A stretch of DNA of 64,000 nt, from NCBI RefSeq assembly GCF_947169445.1, contig NZ_CAMVPU010000004.1, positions 65,869-129,868 of the forward strand, given 5' to 3'. Positions 33,458-40,965 of this stretch are shown here, in pieces (the stretch's first letter is position 1; every line of letters starts with the position of its first letter). A program made the translations under genes and the position numbers. Source of the DNA: an uncultured Butyrivibrio sp. Its GTDB lineage: Bacteria > Bacillota > Clostridia > Lachnospirales > Lachnospiraceae. Below the pieces are notes generated by a model. That model did not search any database. It had not been told where the DNA came from and was given only the letters and a program-made list of their open reading frames with translations.

Positions 33458-34240
33458 ATGAGAGAAGGTATAGCAATCTCGTCTAAAAACGAAAAGGAAC
33501 GCCTGTATTTTGGAAGTCTTTTAGGAGCTTTTATAGAAGCTGACAGGGCGATGTCAGAATATAAGGCGTTGGTAGATATAAAAAGATATCACGGAAATAT
33601 CAGCATAAGAGAAGCATCCGATAGAGCAAAAGAACTGCTTAAAGAGTATCAGATACCAGGATATCCTGAAGCGTCATTTTTTGCCTATAGTTTTATGCCT
33701 GAAAAGATATTTAATGGCACATCCGGGCCTGACGGATCCACACATATCACATCAAGCTGGTACAAGGTTTTATGTGATGCTGAATCTGGAAAATACAGTA
33801 AACAGGATGTTATGGAGATAAAAACGGCATTTATGCAGCTTTTATGCCATGAAGCAGCTCACCATGAGTTCAGATTTTTTGAACATGAACATATCTTTCC
33901 AAGCAAAGAAAACCGTCTTAAGTGCTATATAAACGAATGCTACGCAGATATGCGGGCTGCTGAGATGATGTGTTTTAAGGCGTCAAGAGCAGCTGAGATA
34001 TACCGCTACAGAGTAAAAGAAATCATGAAGGCAGATCCGGACTCTGATAAGGACTATTCAAAACATCCATCCTACAAGATAAGGTACGGAGTGCTGCAGT
34101 CAGGATACTTTGACAAGGGCACAGTACATATGCTTGCCCAGCATCTGGATGTTGAACCGGATATTGAGAAAAGGATTGTAGATGAAATGGATGATTTTAA
34201 GAAAAGGCATCCTGAGATCAATTTGGTTATTGAACTGTGA
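33458..34240 (+). CDS. Cytoplasmic HExxH putative metalloprotein
   Basis: This 260-residue protein has no signal peptide. It carries CHEAAHHEF (HEAAH at 131-135) and, 25 residues later, ECYADMRAAEMM (160-171), a helix with Glu and Asp that could complete a zinc site as in gluzincin-type peptidases. The first 110 residues and the last 70 are helical. Spacing differs from the three exported peptidases of this window. Its target is unknown. The ribosome site is AGAGGA, and the next gene begins nine bases after its stop. Confidence 0.6.
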   Translation: MREGIAISSKNEKERLYFGSLLGAFIEADRAMSEYKALVDIKRYHGNISIREASDRAKELLKEYQIPGYPEASFFAYSFMPEKIFNGTSGPDGSTHITSSWYKVLCDAESGKYSKQDVMEIKTAFMQLLCHEAAHHEFRFFEHEHIFPSKENRLKCYINECYADMRAAEMMCFKASRAAEIYRYRVKEIMKADPDSDKDYSKHPSYKIRYGVLQSGYFDKGTVHMLAQHLDVEPDIEKRIVDEMDDFKKRHPEINLVIEL

Positions 34241-34249
34241 GGCTTTGAT

Positions 34250-35200
34250 ATGGAAAACTGGAAAAAATACTTATTTGGCAGTGCAACGCTTCTTCTTCTG
34301 ATTTTTGCAGGCGCTGCAGCATATTCATATTTTAATCAGACACCAATCCCGATAGCAGTGACTGCCGATCCTGTTGAAAGGAAACGGATCGAGGAGCGCA
34401 GTGAAGAACTTAAGGAGTTTGAGAGCGCCAACGCACTATCTGAGCTGTTAAAGGATAATACTGATGTCACATACCAGTACATATCGTATGACGATAATGG
34501 CGAAGCTGTTACAGATTTTATTGTTGTTGCAGGCGCTGATTCAGTGTTTTACATAGATAATAAGGGACGTACCGAATATCTGAGCGGTGGCAGATGGATA
34601 GGTTATGATCCGGAAGAGAATAACATCTACACAATGGTGTGCGCAGATAAGGGTTCATATGATGCTGAATTTGAGTATCTGAGAGATAGTGCGACGCTGT
34701 ATTTTGATGATCTTACCGTTACAGACAGCATAGGTAAAAATGGTGGTGAGGTTATCATCACCAGAAGCTGCGAGATCGCTGATGAAACCCAGCCTCTGCT
34801 ATCAAGCAGATGGGAAGGAATAGAATCGGGCGATAAATATGTCGATACTTATACTTTTTCAGATGGGCTGTTTAGGGAAGAGAGATATGGAGTGATAAAG
34901 CAGGATGGAAGCACCAAAGAGCTTGGGCGGGTCGTGATGACTCTTTCAAGCGGCCTTGAGCCTGACCCTGGCATTCTTGATGTAGTAAACAGCGAGGATC
35001 AGCGCACGGTGATACTTCATGCTGACATAGGTACGAATGAGGAGAGAGTCATAACAGCTGCTACAGGCGTGGGTACAGAATTTTTATTTGCCCTGCCCGC
35101 TGGTTATGAAAATGTCTATGAGGACAAGGAATGTAAGATAAAACTGGAACACCAGGATGTATACGAAGATCTTGAAGCTTATATCTACCAGACAAAGTGA
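34250..35200 (+). CDS. Membrane-anchored extracellular protein of unknown function
   Basis: This 316-residue protein starts MENWKKYLFGSATLLLLIFA, with a membrane anchor to about residue 28, followed by a helical stretch (RIEERSEELKEFESANALSE) and a beta-rich domain (about 75-315) with many short strands and acidic turns, like LolA/LppX or other sacculus-facing barrel folds. There is no catalytic motif. It directly follows the HExxH protein gene and ends in a terminator, so the genes at 33458 and 34250 form a pair. Confidence 0.65.
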   Translation: MENWKKYLFGSATLLLLIFAGAAAYSYFNQTPIPIAVTADPVERKRIEERSEELKEFESANALSELLKDNTDVTYQYISYDDNGEAVTDFIVVAGADSVFYIDNKGRTEYLSGGRWIGYDPEENNIYTMVCADKGSYDAEFEYLRDSATLYFDDLTVTDSIGKNGGEVIITRSCEIADETQPLLSSRWEGIESGDKYVDTYTFSDGLFREERYGVIKQDGSTKELGRVVMTLSSGLEPDPGILDVVNSEDQRTVILHADIGTNEERVITAATGVGTEFLFALPAGYENVYEDKECKIKLEHQDVYEDLEAYIYQTK

Positions 35201-35204
35201 TTTT

Positions 35205-35235
35205 GAGCCTGCCACGCGCGGGCTCATTTTATTTT
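35205..35235 (+). terminator. Terminator
   Basis: An 8-bp stem GAGCCTGC with GCGGGCTC (one T-G pair), followed by ATTTTATTTT. It abuts regulatory site H. Confidence 0.8.
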
Positions 35236-35265
35236 GCACAGGTTCATTGCTTTCAGCTCGTAATA
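35236..35265 (+). promoter_or_regulatory. CGTAATA-type regulatory site H
   Basis: GCACAGG at 35236-35242, 16 bases, then CGTAATA at 35259-35265. Full match, 31 bases before the TM2 protein gene. Confidence 0.7.
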
Positions 35266-35295
35266 TCCAGTATCAAAATAACGAGGTTTAAGGCC

Positions 35296-36474
35296 ATGCT
35301 TTTAAAAAAGACAATAGATCCCAAAAGAGAGCTGCCATTTTTAGCAGACGATATCCTCGATATCTGCTCCGGCGGCGTGTTCTATGAAGGGATGTATATA
35401 TCAAAAACCGTATATATCAATCTGATGGTGATAGGCTCAAACGGAGTCTTCACTTTTTCTGCGATAGATGATGAAAAAACAATCCCTGATAAGACAAGGC
35501 AGATCCAGAAGTACTTTTCTATCAGCCATAAGGCTCTGTTTTCATTTTATATGACTGATGAAAAATGTTTTGTGACAAATCCAGGCGGAAGCATAGTAGA
35601 GTGCGAAGATATCTTTGAATGCTTTGAAAATCTTTATACAAACCTCGCCCGCCCTGAGATCGACAGGCATTTTCTTAAGATGGACTACCTTGCAGCTCTC
35701 GTAAAGCCTGCAGAAATCCCAGAAGAGTACAAATCAGACAATGACCTTAATGGAAGGACTTATGTACATGAAGGCGTTGTATTTACTATGCAGGAGACAT
35801 ATGAGAGGGAAGATGATGGCGATGCAGAGTATGTGGTATCAATTGTTCCGCAGGCAGAAGCAGACCGTATCGCCGACATGGCATCAAAAATAGTCGGAAA
35901 TGACTTTCCTGATGCCACCTACCGTATTGATGATGAGGGGCAGGAATGGATTCTTAAAGAGTCATCTGTCCATGTAAAGGGTATAGACACAGGATTTATC
36001 GGTGAGAAGCAGTGGTTCAGGCTATCTGACCGGGATCCGGAGAAGATGCTGCTTACAACAGCCTTAGGAGGCTTTCTTGGCCTTCATAAGATTGCTGTCG
36101 GGAATATCGCAAGTTTTTTGGTATATCTTTTGACCTGCGGCGGATTTGGGATGCTGACAGTTTTAGACGTCCTTCAGTTTCTAACGGGTTCTGCCGGATA
36201 TACGCAGGTGGATTATGAGGAAGATGAAAACGGCGATCTGTTGCGTGAAAAGTCTAAGGTTTTTTACAAGCCTTTAAAGCATAAATGGCTGGCAGTTGCC
36301 GGCGCATGTTTGTCTCTGGTTATCACCTTGATTGCAGCTAAATACATCTACATGCCTGTTATGGGTGGCATTATGAATGTCCTGGCAGGCAGTGCGGCAA
36401 ATATGGATGAAGAGACTCTTCAGCACGGCATGCAGATCTTTAGTAATGCATTATCTTTCGGAAAGGGAAATTAA
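35296..36474 (+). CDS. TM2-domain membrane protein
   Basis: This 392-residue protein begins MLLKKTIDPKRELPFLADDI. The first 240 residues are soluble and of unknown type, including YFSISHKALFSFYMTDEKCF. A TM2-like pair of helices follows (TTALGGFLGLHKIAVGNIAS then VYLLTCGGFGMLTVLDVLQF, about 255-295), and a third helix (about 338-360) precedes a short amphipathic C-terminus. I chose the ATG at 35296 because it follows site H at a sensible distance and has AAGG and GAGG upstream. A PemK-like gene follows four bases after its stop. Confidence 0.7.
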   Translation: MLLKKTIDPKRELPFLADDILDICSGGVFYEGMYISKTVYINLMVIGSNGVFTFSAIDDEKTIPDKTRQIQKYFSISHKALFSFYMTDEKCFVTNPGGSIVECEDIFECFENLYTNLARPEIDRHFLKMDYLAALVKPAEIPEEYKSDNDLNGRTYVHEGVVFTMQETYEREDDGDAEYVVSIVPQAEADRIADMASKIVGNDFPDATYRIDDEGQEWILKESSVHVKGIDTGFIGEKQWFRLSDRDPEKMLLTTALGGFLGLHKIAVGNIASFLVYLLTCGGFGMLTVLDVLQFLTGSAGYTQVDYEEDENGDLLREKSKVFYKPLKHKWLAVAGACLSLVITLIAAKYIYMPVMGGIMNVLAGSAANMDEETLQHGMQIFSNALSFGKGN

Positions 36475-36477
36475 AAA

Positions 36478-36882
36478 ATGGAAAAAGCAAAATACGAGCA
36501 CGGGGACATCATTCTCGTGGAAAATCAGCAGGGCGATAAGCCGTTTCCCTGTGTGGTGATCAGAAATACAACTACAGGCATGGATGAAAAGACAGATTAT
36601 GTGGTTGCTTTCAGGACCAACAACCCGGCTTTCATAAGAAGTTATGAGCCGGATGTGTCCATGGAGTTCAACATAGGTGAAAAGAAGAAGGGCTTTATAA
36701 CCACAAGCCCGATATTTGTCAAGGAAGATGAGATCAAACAGTCTATTGGGCGTCTCACAGATGCCCAGATGGCTGAATTTGATGAAATGCTCCTTAAGTG
36801 CGTGGGTATCAAGACTACAGAATGCCCATATAAGGAAATGTACTACCAGCTGAAAGCTGATATAGCAGGACTGATCTTGTAA
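36478..36882 (+). CDS. PemK/MazF-like toxin-fold protein
   Basis: This 134-residue protein resembles PemK/MazF mRNA interferases: the N-terminus KYEHGDIILVENQQGDKPFP then VVIRNT matches the start strand pair, and IGRLTDAQMAEFDEMLLKC matches the typical C-terminal helix. MazF-like proteins cut mRNA, and here an antitoxin gene is missing: the upstream gene is a membrane protein and the downstream region is non-coding. The usual conserved Arg after the strand pair is not obvious, so this may be a non-toxic or repurposed member. It is translationally close to the TM2 protein (three-base gap). Confidence 0.55.
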   Translation: MEKAKYEHGDIILVENQQGDKPFPCVVIRNTTTGMDEKTDYVVAFRTNNPAFIRSYEPDVSMEFNIGEKKKGFITTSPIFVKEDEIKQSIGRLTDAQMAEFDEMLLKCVGIKTTECPYKEMYYQLKADIAGLIL

Positions 36883-37090
36883 ATATCTGGCATCCGCAGT
36901 GTAAGGCTCGGCATGTGTGTATCTGTGGGCGCTTGGTGGCAGTGGCTTTTTTGGTGTTTTCGTTTCTACGCTGCCCGGCTGCTTGTACGTGCGATTGTAA
37001 GCCGCAGGTGGCTACTCCTGAGAAAATATGGCTTCACCCGTTGTGCCATCAAACAGCGGGCATAATCATTTTAGAGAAAGGATAAAAACT
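36883..37090. other. Intergenic region with hairpins
   Basis: About 208 bases without a gene, richer in G and C than its flanks. It holds a hairpin around 37039-37062 (CCCGTTGT with ACAGCGGG). No promoter of the CGTAATA type is present. It may encode an untranslated leader for the gene at 37091. Confidence 0.35.
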
Positions 37091-37534
37091 ATGAGCGAAG
37101 TATTAGGAAAATGCCCTAAGTGCGGGGCAGACGTTGTGGGTGGAAAATATGGCCCATACTGCACAGGAAGGTGCGGAATTTATCTTTCTAAGGCCTTTGG
37201 AAAGGATTTAACAGCGGCTCAGGTAAAATCACTGCTTGATGGTAAGAAAGTGCTCTTAAAAGGCCTTATAAGCAAAAATAAGGGTACTGAATACGACATG
37301 TATATTAAATCCAACGGGGTAGAGGATTATACATTCACCAAAAAGGATGGATCCGAGGGTAATGGAGCAAGACTTAAGTTCGAGACTTCATTTCCGGAGA
37401 AGAAGGAAGAGAAGAAAGAACCTGTTATTATCAGCGAGGACATCACAAAGCCTGCGAATTTTAAGGTTGATACTCATGAAGAGGTTCCAGCTGTGGAATT
37501 TGGAGGCGTTAGCGATGCTGACCTGCCATTCTGA
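37091..37534 (+). CDS. Topoisomerase-type zinc ribbon protein with SSB-like C-terminal tip
   Basis: This 147-residue protein begins MSEVLGKCPKCGADVVGGKY, with Cys at 8, 11, 24 and 28, and continues RCGIYLSKAFGKDLTAAQVK then LLKGLISKNKGTEYDMYI. This order matches the C-terminal single-stranded-DNA-binding zinc ribbon of type IA topoisomerases (TopB), here without a topoisomerase. A Lys/Glu-rich linker then leads to the last six residues DADLPF, nearly the DDDIPF tip of SSB proteins that recruits repair and replication enzymes. It may therefore work as a single-strand DNA-coating or recruiting protein, for instance during conjugative transfer. I chose the ATG at 37091 for the AAAGGA ribosome site. 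Confidence 0.7.
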   Translation: MSEVLGKCPKCGADVVGGKYGPYCTGRCGIYLSKAFGKDLTAAQVKSLLDGKKVLLKGLISKNKGTEYDMYIKSNGVEDYTFTKKDGSEGNGARLKFETSFPEKKEEKKEPVIISEDITKPANFKVDTHEEVPAVEFGGVSDADLPF

Positions 37535-37549
37535 AAGAGAGGTGTAATT

Positions 37550-38395
37550 GTGAAAACCAGAATAATACTTATATCGCTGATTCCGATAGCTTTTATAGCT
37601 TTGACAGCGTGCGGCCACAACACAGCAACTACCGGTACGAGCTCTGCAGCAAGCACAGAGGTGTCTATTGAAGCTGTTGAAGAAATGCCGGATATCTTTG
37701 AAGCTGTAGATCCATTTGATCATTTATCTATGGTTTTTGAGGGTATTGCTCCTTATGGAACAGCATATTATGAGATCGATGACGATCCAATATGGTTATC
37801 AGGCGTTTCAGTCGTGCAGGACAGGGTGGCTGGACTGTCAAACGGTGATATCATTACTGTCCATGTAATCTATCCTGATAAGACAGAAAAAACGAAGGAA
37901 TTTACTGTTGAAGGGCTGGATGACTATGCCAATTATCAGCCCGAAGAGGAATCAACTGAAGTAGAAGAGTTTGACGTGCTTATCTCTGAGATAGCAGAAG
38001 CTACGGCAGAGGAAGATCCAGGAGATGCTGAGGCGGTGGAAGCAGAAGGCAATATGCCGGTAACTGAAGGCCCGCATATCGTTCTCTCAAGCGGTCTTAC
38101 CATTTATCCGGGCAATAAGGTCATGAAATCAGACCTTGCCGGTGCTACATTTTCACTTGATGGACTTCCGGCAGGAACATACTGGTTCGTGGATTTCTGT
38201 AATCCTATTGAGTATCATGCAGCAGAAGATCCGGAAGTGGACTGGGCTTACAGTGCTCAGTATCAGGCAGGCGATAATGCAGATCTTAGCTGGTCGGCAT
38301 CTACTTGTGGCAGCGAGAATGCAAAATGGCTGTTCATAGGGCTTAGACCTGTGAATGGCGGAGATGATATTGAATACAATTTCCCATTGCAGTGA
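37550..38395 (+). CDS. Lipoprotein of unknown function
   Basis: This 281-residue protein starts with GTG (AGAGG upstream) and a lipoprotein signal (MKTRIILISLIPIAFIALTA then Cys at 21). A Thr/Ser-rich linker follows, then two beta domains split by an acidic Glu-rich spacer (about 120-170). The second domain (HIVLSSGLTIYPGNKVMKSD through GLRPVNGGDDIEYNF) looks like a small immunoglobulin-type sandwich. No enzyme motif is seen. It is cotranscribed with the gene at 37091 (15-base gap) and the short gene at 38403. Confidence 0.7.
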   Translation: MKTRIILISLIPIAFIALTACGHNTATTGTSSAASTEVSIEAVEEMPDIFEAVDPFDHLSMVFEGIAPYGTAYYEIDDDPIWLSGVSVVQDRVAGLSNGDIITVHVIYPDKTEKTKEFTVEGLDDYANYQPEEESTEVEEFDVLISEIAEATAEEDPGDAEAVEAEGNMPVTEGPHIVLSSGLTIYPGNKVMKSDLAGATFSLDGLPAGTYWFVDFCNPIEYHAAEDPEVDWAYSAQYQAGDNADLSWSASTCGSENAKWLFIGLRPVNGGDDIEYNFPLQ

Positions 38396-38402
38396 GGTGT
38401 AT

Positions 38403-38570
38403 ATGAGTAGAAGATCGGATAAATTAACGTTTGCTAAACAGAAAATATACGAGAATGAAACTCCCAGAGATGTACCGGATGAAGTAAGGCGTGAAATAGC
38501 ACGGCAGATAGCAAGAGACGGTTTTGCTATGGTTAGATTCAGAGGCAGCGATCCGTCCGTAAATAGATAG
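38403..38570 (+). CDS. Small basic protein
   Basis: This 55-residue protein (MSRRSDKLTFAKQKIYENET, then VPDEVRREIARQIARDGFAM) is charged and helical, with a short C-terminal strand ending DPSVNR. GAGG lies six bases before the ATG. It starts seven bases after the lipoprotein stop and ends before a perfect terminator. It could be a small DNA-binding or regulatory protein. Function unknown. Confidence 0.55.
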   Translation: MSRRSDKLTFAKQKIYENETPRDVPDEVRREIARQIARDGFAMVRFRGSDPSVNR

Positions 38571-38592
38571 AATAAGAACATAATACACATAC

Positions 38593-38637
38593 AAAAGTGT
38601 CGGAACAGGTTCAAATACCTGAAACCGACACTTTTTA
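38593..38637. terminator. Bidirectional terminator
   Basis: A perfect 11-bp stem AAAAGTGTCGG with CCGACACTTTT (38593-38603 with 38625-38635) and an inner CAGGT/ACCTG helix, T-rich on both sides. It ends both the plus-strand operon and the convergent CHAP protein gene. Confidence 0.9.
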
Positions 38638-38679
38638 ATTGCGTTTAATTATATTGCTATTTTACCCATCGTCGTATGT

Positions 38680-40773
38680 CTATTTGCCACAGGTGTAAAT
38701 ATATCCCTGAAATTTACCACCAGTTTCTATATAATTTGCTGGTTCGGAATAACCATCACCGTCTTCTAAGTATTGTCCTTTGGTTGTTCCAAGATTTTGT
38801 ACATATATTTTTAGAAGATTAAATGCTTTCCATTCCTTTCCAGAATCTCTACCAGACCAGTTTGATTCAGATACAATAATATATTTACCATTGTTATCTT
38901 GTCCTATATCTTCGACAACTTGTACGTGTCCCAAGTTACCATCGTTATAACATACGATAGCCCCAATTCGTGGTTCGTTAGGGTCGCTGCTATAATCGTA
39001 TGCATGACTGTTTATATTATTCTGATAGAATTGGCCTCCATTTCCACTTACATTAGGCTTGCTTCCGGTCATTTCATATACTCGGCCATATGCATAACAT
39101 GTGCAATTAGGCATAGGATAATTTTTACTCCAACCGTTTTGACTTGTAGAATAATATTGTGCATCAGCTCCATTATAATCTGGAGGAGTAGTTCTTTCAT
39201 TAGTTAAGTCTTTGTCAGCGGAGTTAGGATCAATATTATTCTTTCTAAATATAGGACCAACCCACAAGTTTCCATTTAACTTCTTCTTTATAGCTGCATA
39301 ATCCGTACCAGCAGGTATTCTGTCGCTGTGTTCTACACCCTTACTATCCTTGTATTTTATAACATAGGTAACATCGGGGTGCTCAGCCATCTTGTCTAAA
39401 TAAAAGCTCTGGAACGAATTGTAATTTCCAAGATCGAGAACCACTTTCTTCTGACCTGATGCGATCTTTTCATTAGCATCAGTAAAAGCCTTTTCAACAG
39501 TACTAATCTCTTTTATTATTTCCACGCTGGTTGTCGGAATGTTAGCTTCCGGATCGTTGTTATTGCTGTTATTATCATCATTGTGTGACCCATTTTGTGG
39601 TCTTGGCGTAGGTGCAGGTGTTACAGTCTTGGGTATTGTTTCTGTTTCTGTGTCGTTACAGATCTTGCAGGTACGTTTTTTCTCGCCAGTCTCTGTTGTG
39701 GTAGCTTCTTTGGTAACAGTCCAAGGACCGAAATCATGAACATGTCCAACCATCGGGGTCTCACGCGTTTCAACTGCGTCACAGCGTTTACATGTGCGCT
39801 GTTCCGATCCCTTTTCGGTTGAAGTGGCTTCTTTTGTAGTAACCCACTCATTCCAGTCGTGGTCAAGTGCTTCAACATCTCTTGTTTCTACATTTCCGCA
39901 CTTAGTACAGGTATGCTGCTGCTGACCACCTTCAGTACATGTAGCTGGTGTGATATCAGTCCAGTCACTATATTCGTGAGAACATGGAATGGAGCTGAGA
40001 TTTATATACATCATTGGCCTTATGCCCACACTCCAAGTATAGTAAACTCTACCGCCGCTTCTGAAGATACCGCTGCAGTCAACGTAAGTTGGCTGTTTCG
40101 CTCCGATATTTTCATCTTCAATGGTACTTGTCCAGTAAGCACATGTTTCTGCTGTTCTATCATATGCCCATGCATCGCTAAAGCCTGTCATCGGTGTTGT
40201 AATGTCCGGTACTGAATCTGAACGGTAATGCGCTACTCTGTCACTTTCTGATGGCAAGAAGGATATAAGGTCTTCCTTTGTAGGAATGAACATTTTATCG
40301 CCGGATAATGCGAGCATGGCTGATTGTTCTTCCTGTGTAAAGTAGTAGGGAACATAGGTATTATTCAGATATGAGCGCAGTTCGCTGCTCTCGTATGTTA
40401 GAGTCACGTCAATAGACAGATCAGAGTCAAAATTGTAGCCTTTATAGACATATTCCTGTATAAGAAACAGATTGTCCCCACCAACATTAAGGATCTTCCA
40501 TGTCATCGGGTAAGTATCTGATACATTTCCTTGTGAGGTTACATAATAGTATGCACCTTCAAATTCATGAATTCCTCTTTCTGATCCCTGGAGTGCTGTT
40601 ATAGCATCTGAGTTCTCTGTCAGCTGGTAAGGCCAGTGTCCGAATTCGATAGTTCCTCCTTCTGAGTAATCAGGTTCAGCGTAGACTGTCAGAGTCCCGC
40701 ATAGCGGCGACAAAAAATAAAGCATCACCAGCAATGATGCCAAAAAGAGTGTAAAAGATTTTCTTTGTTTCAT
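38680..40773 (-). CDS. Secreted modular CHAP-domain cell wall hydrolase
   Basis: This 697-residue protein has a signal peptide (MKQRKSFTLFLASLLVMLYF, cleavage near residue 32), a DUF6273-type domain (about 40-258, with YPMTWKILN, YWTSTIED, WSVGIRPM), three cysteine-pair repeats (about 264-383, each with W, TC..C and ET) and a Pro/Asn-rich linker (385-410). An unassigned domain follows, and a C-terminal CHAP amidase/peptidase domain (about 550-665): catalytic Cys in PNCTCYAYGR, His in LGHVQVVED and a third residue in SESNWSG. CHAP domains cut peptidoglycan. Plasmid-encoded ones often open the wall for conjugation machinery. I chose the ATG at 40773 for GGGGGAG seven bases upstream. Confidence 0.8.
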   Translation of the reverse strand: MKQRKSFTLFLASLLVMLYFLSPLCGTLTVYAEPDYSEGGTIEFGHWPYQLTENSDAITALQGSERGIHEFEGAYYYVTSQGNVSDTYPMTWKILNVGGDNLFLIQEYVYKGYNFDSDLSIDVTLTYESSELRSYLNNTYVPYYFTQEEQSAMLALSGDKMFIPTKEDLISFLPSESDRVAHYRSDSVPDITTPMTGFSDAWAYDRTAETCAYWTSTIEDENIGAKQPTYVDCSGIFRSGGRVYYTWSVGIRPMMYINLSSIPCSHEYSDWTDITPATCTEGGQQQHTCTKCGNVETRDVEALDHDWNEWVTTKEATSTEKGSEQRTCKRCDAVETRETPMVGHVHDFGPWTVTKEATTTETGEKKRTCKICNDTETETIPKTVTPAPTPRPQNGSHNDDNNSNNNDPEANIPTTSVEIIKEISTVEKAFTDANEKIASGQKKVVLDLGNYNSFQSFYLDKMAEHPDVTYVIKYKDSKGVEHSDRIPAGTDYAAIKKKLNGNLWVGPIFRKNNIDPNSADKDLTNERTTPPDYNGADAQYYSTSQNGWSKNYPMPNCTCYAYGRVYEMTGSKPNVSGNGGQFYQNNINSHAYDYSSDPNEPRIGAIVCYNDGNLGHVQVVEDIGQDNNGKYIIVSESNWSGRDSGKEWKAFNLLKIYVQNLGTTKGQYLEDGDGYSEPANYIETGGKFQGYIYTCGK

Positions 40774-40910
40774 GGCGTTCTCCCCCGAACTGATAAAAAT
40801 TTGCTCATAAAAAGCCAAATACAGTTTAACATAAATTTAATTATTCCGAAAGAGGGCGGCGAATCGGTAATTTTAGGGGGTTAGGGCTTTATAGGTCATG
40901 GCTTCTGTCT

Positions 40911-40940
40911 GCACAGGCAGGAGCCTTTTATTGCGTAATA
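40911..40940 (+). promoter_or_regulatory. CGTAATA-type regulatory site I, within a hairpin
   Basis: GCACAGG at 40911-40917, 16 bases, then CGTAATA at 40934-40940. Full match, 26 bases before the gene at 40966. The first half falls in the loop of a hairpin (GGCTTCTGTCT with AGGCAGGAGCC) followed by TTTTATT. Confidence 0.65.
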
Positions 40941-40965
40941 TACCTTTAGAAAGTGAGGAATTCTT

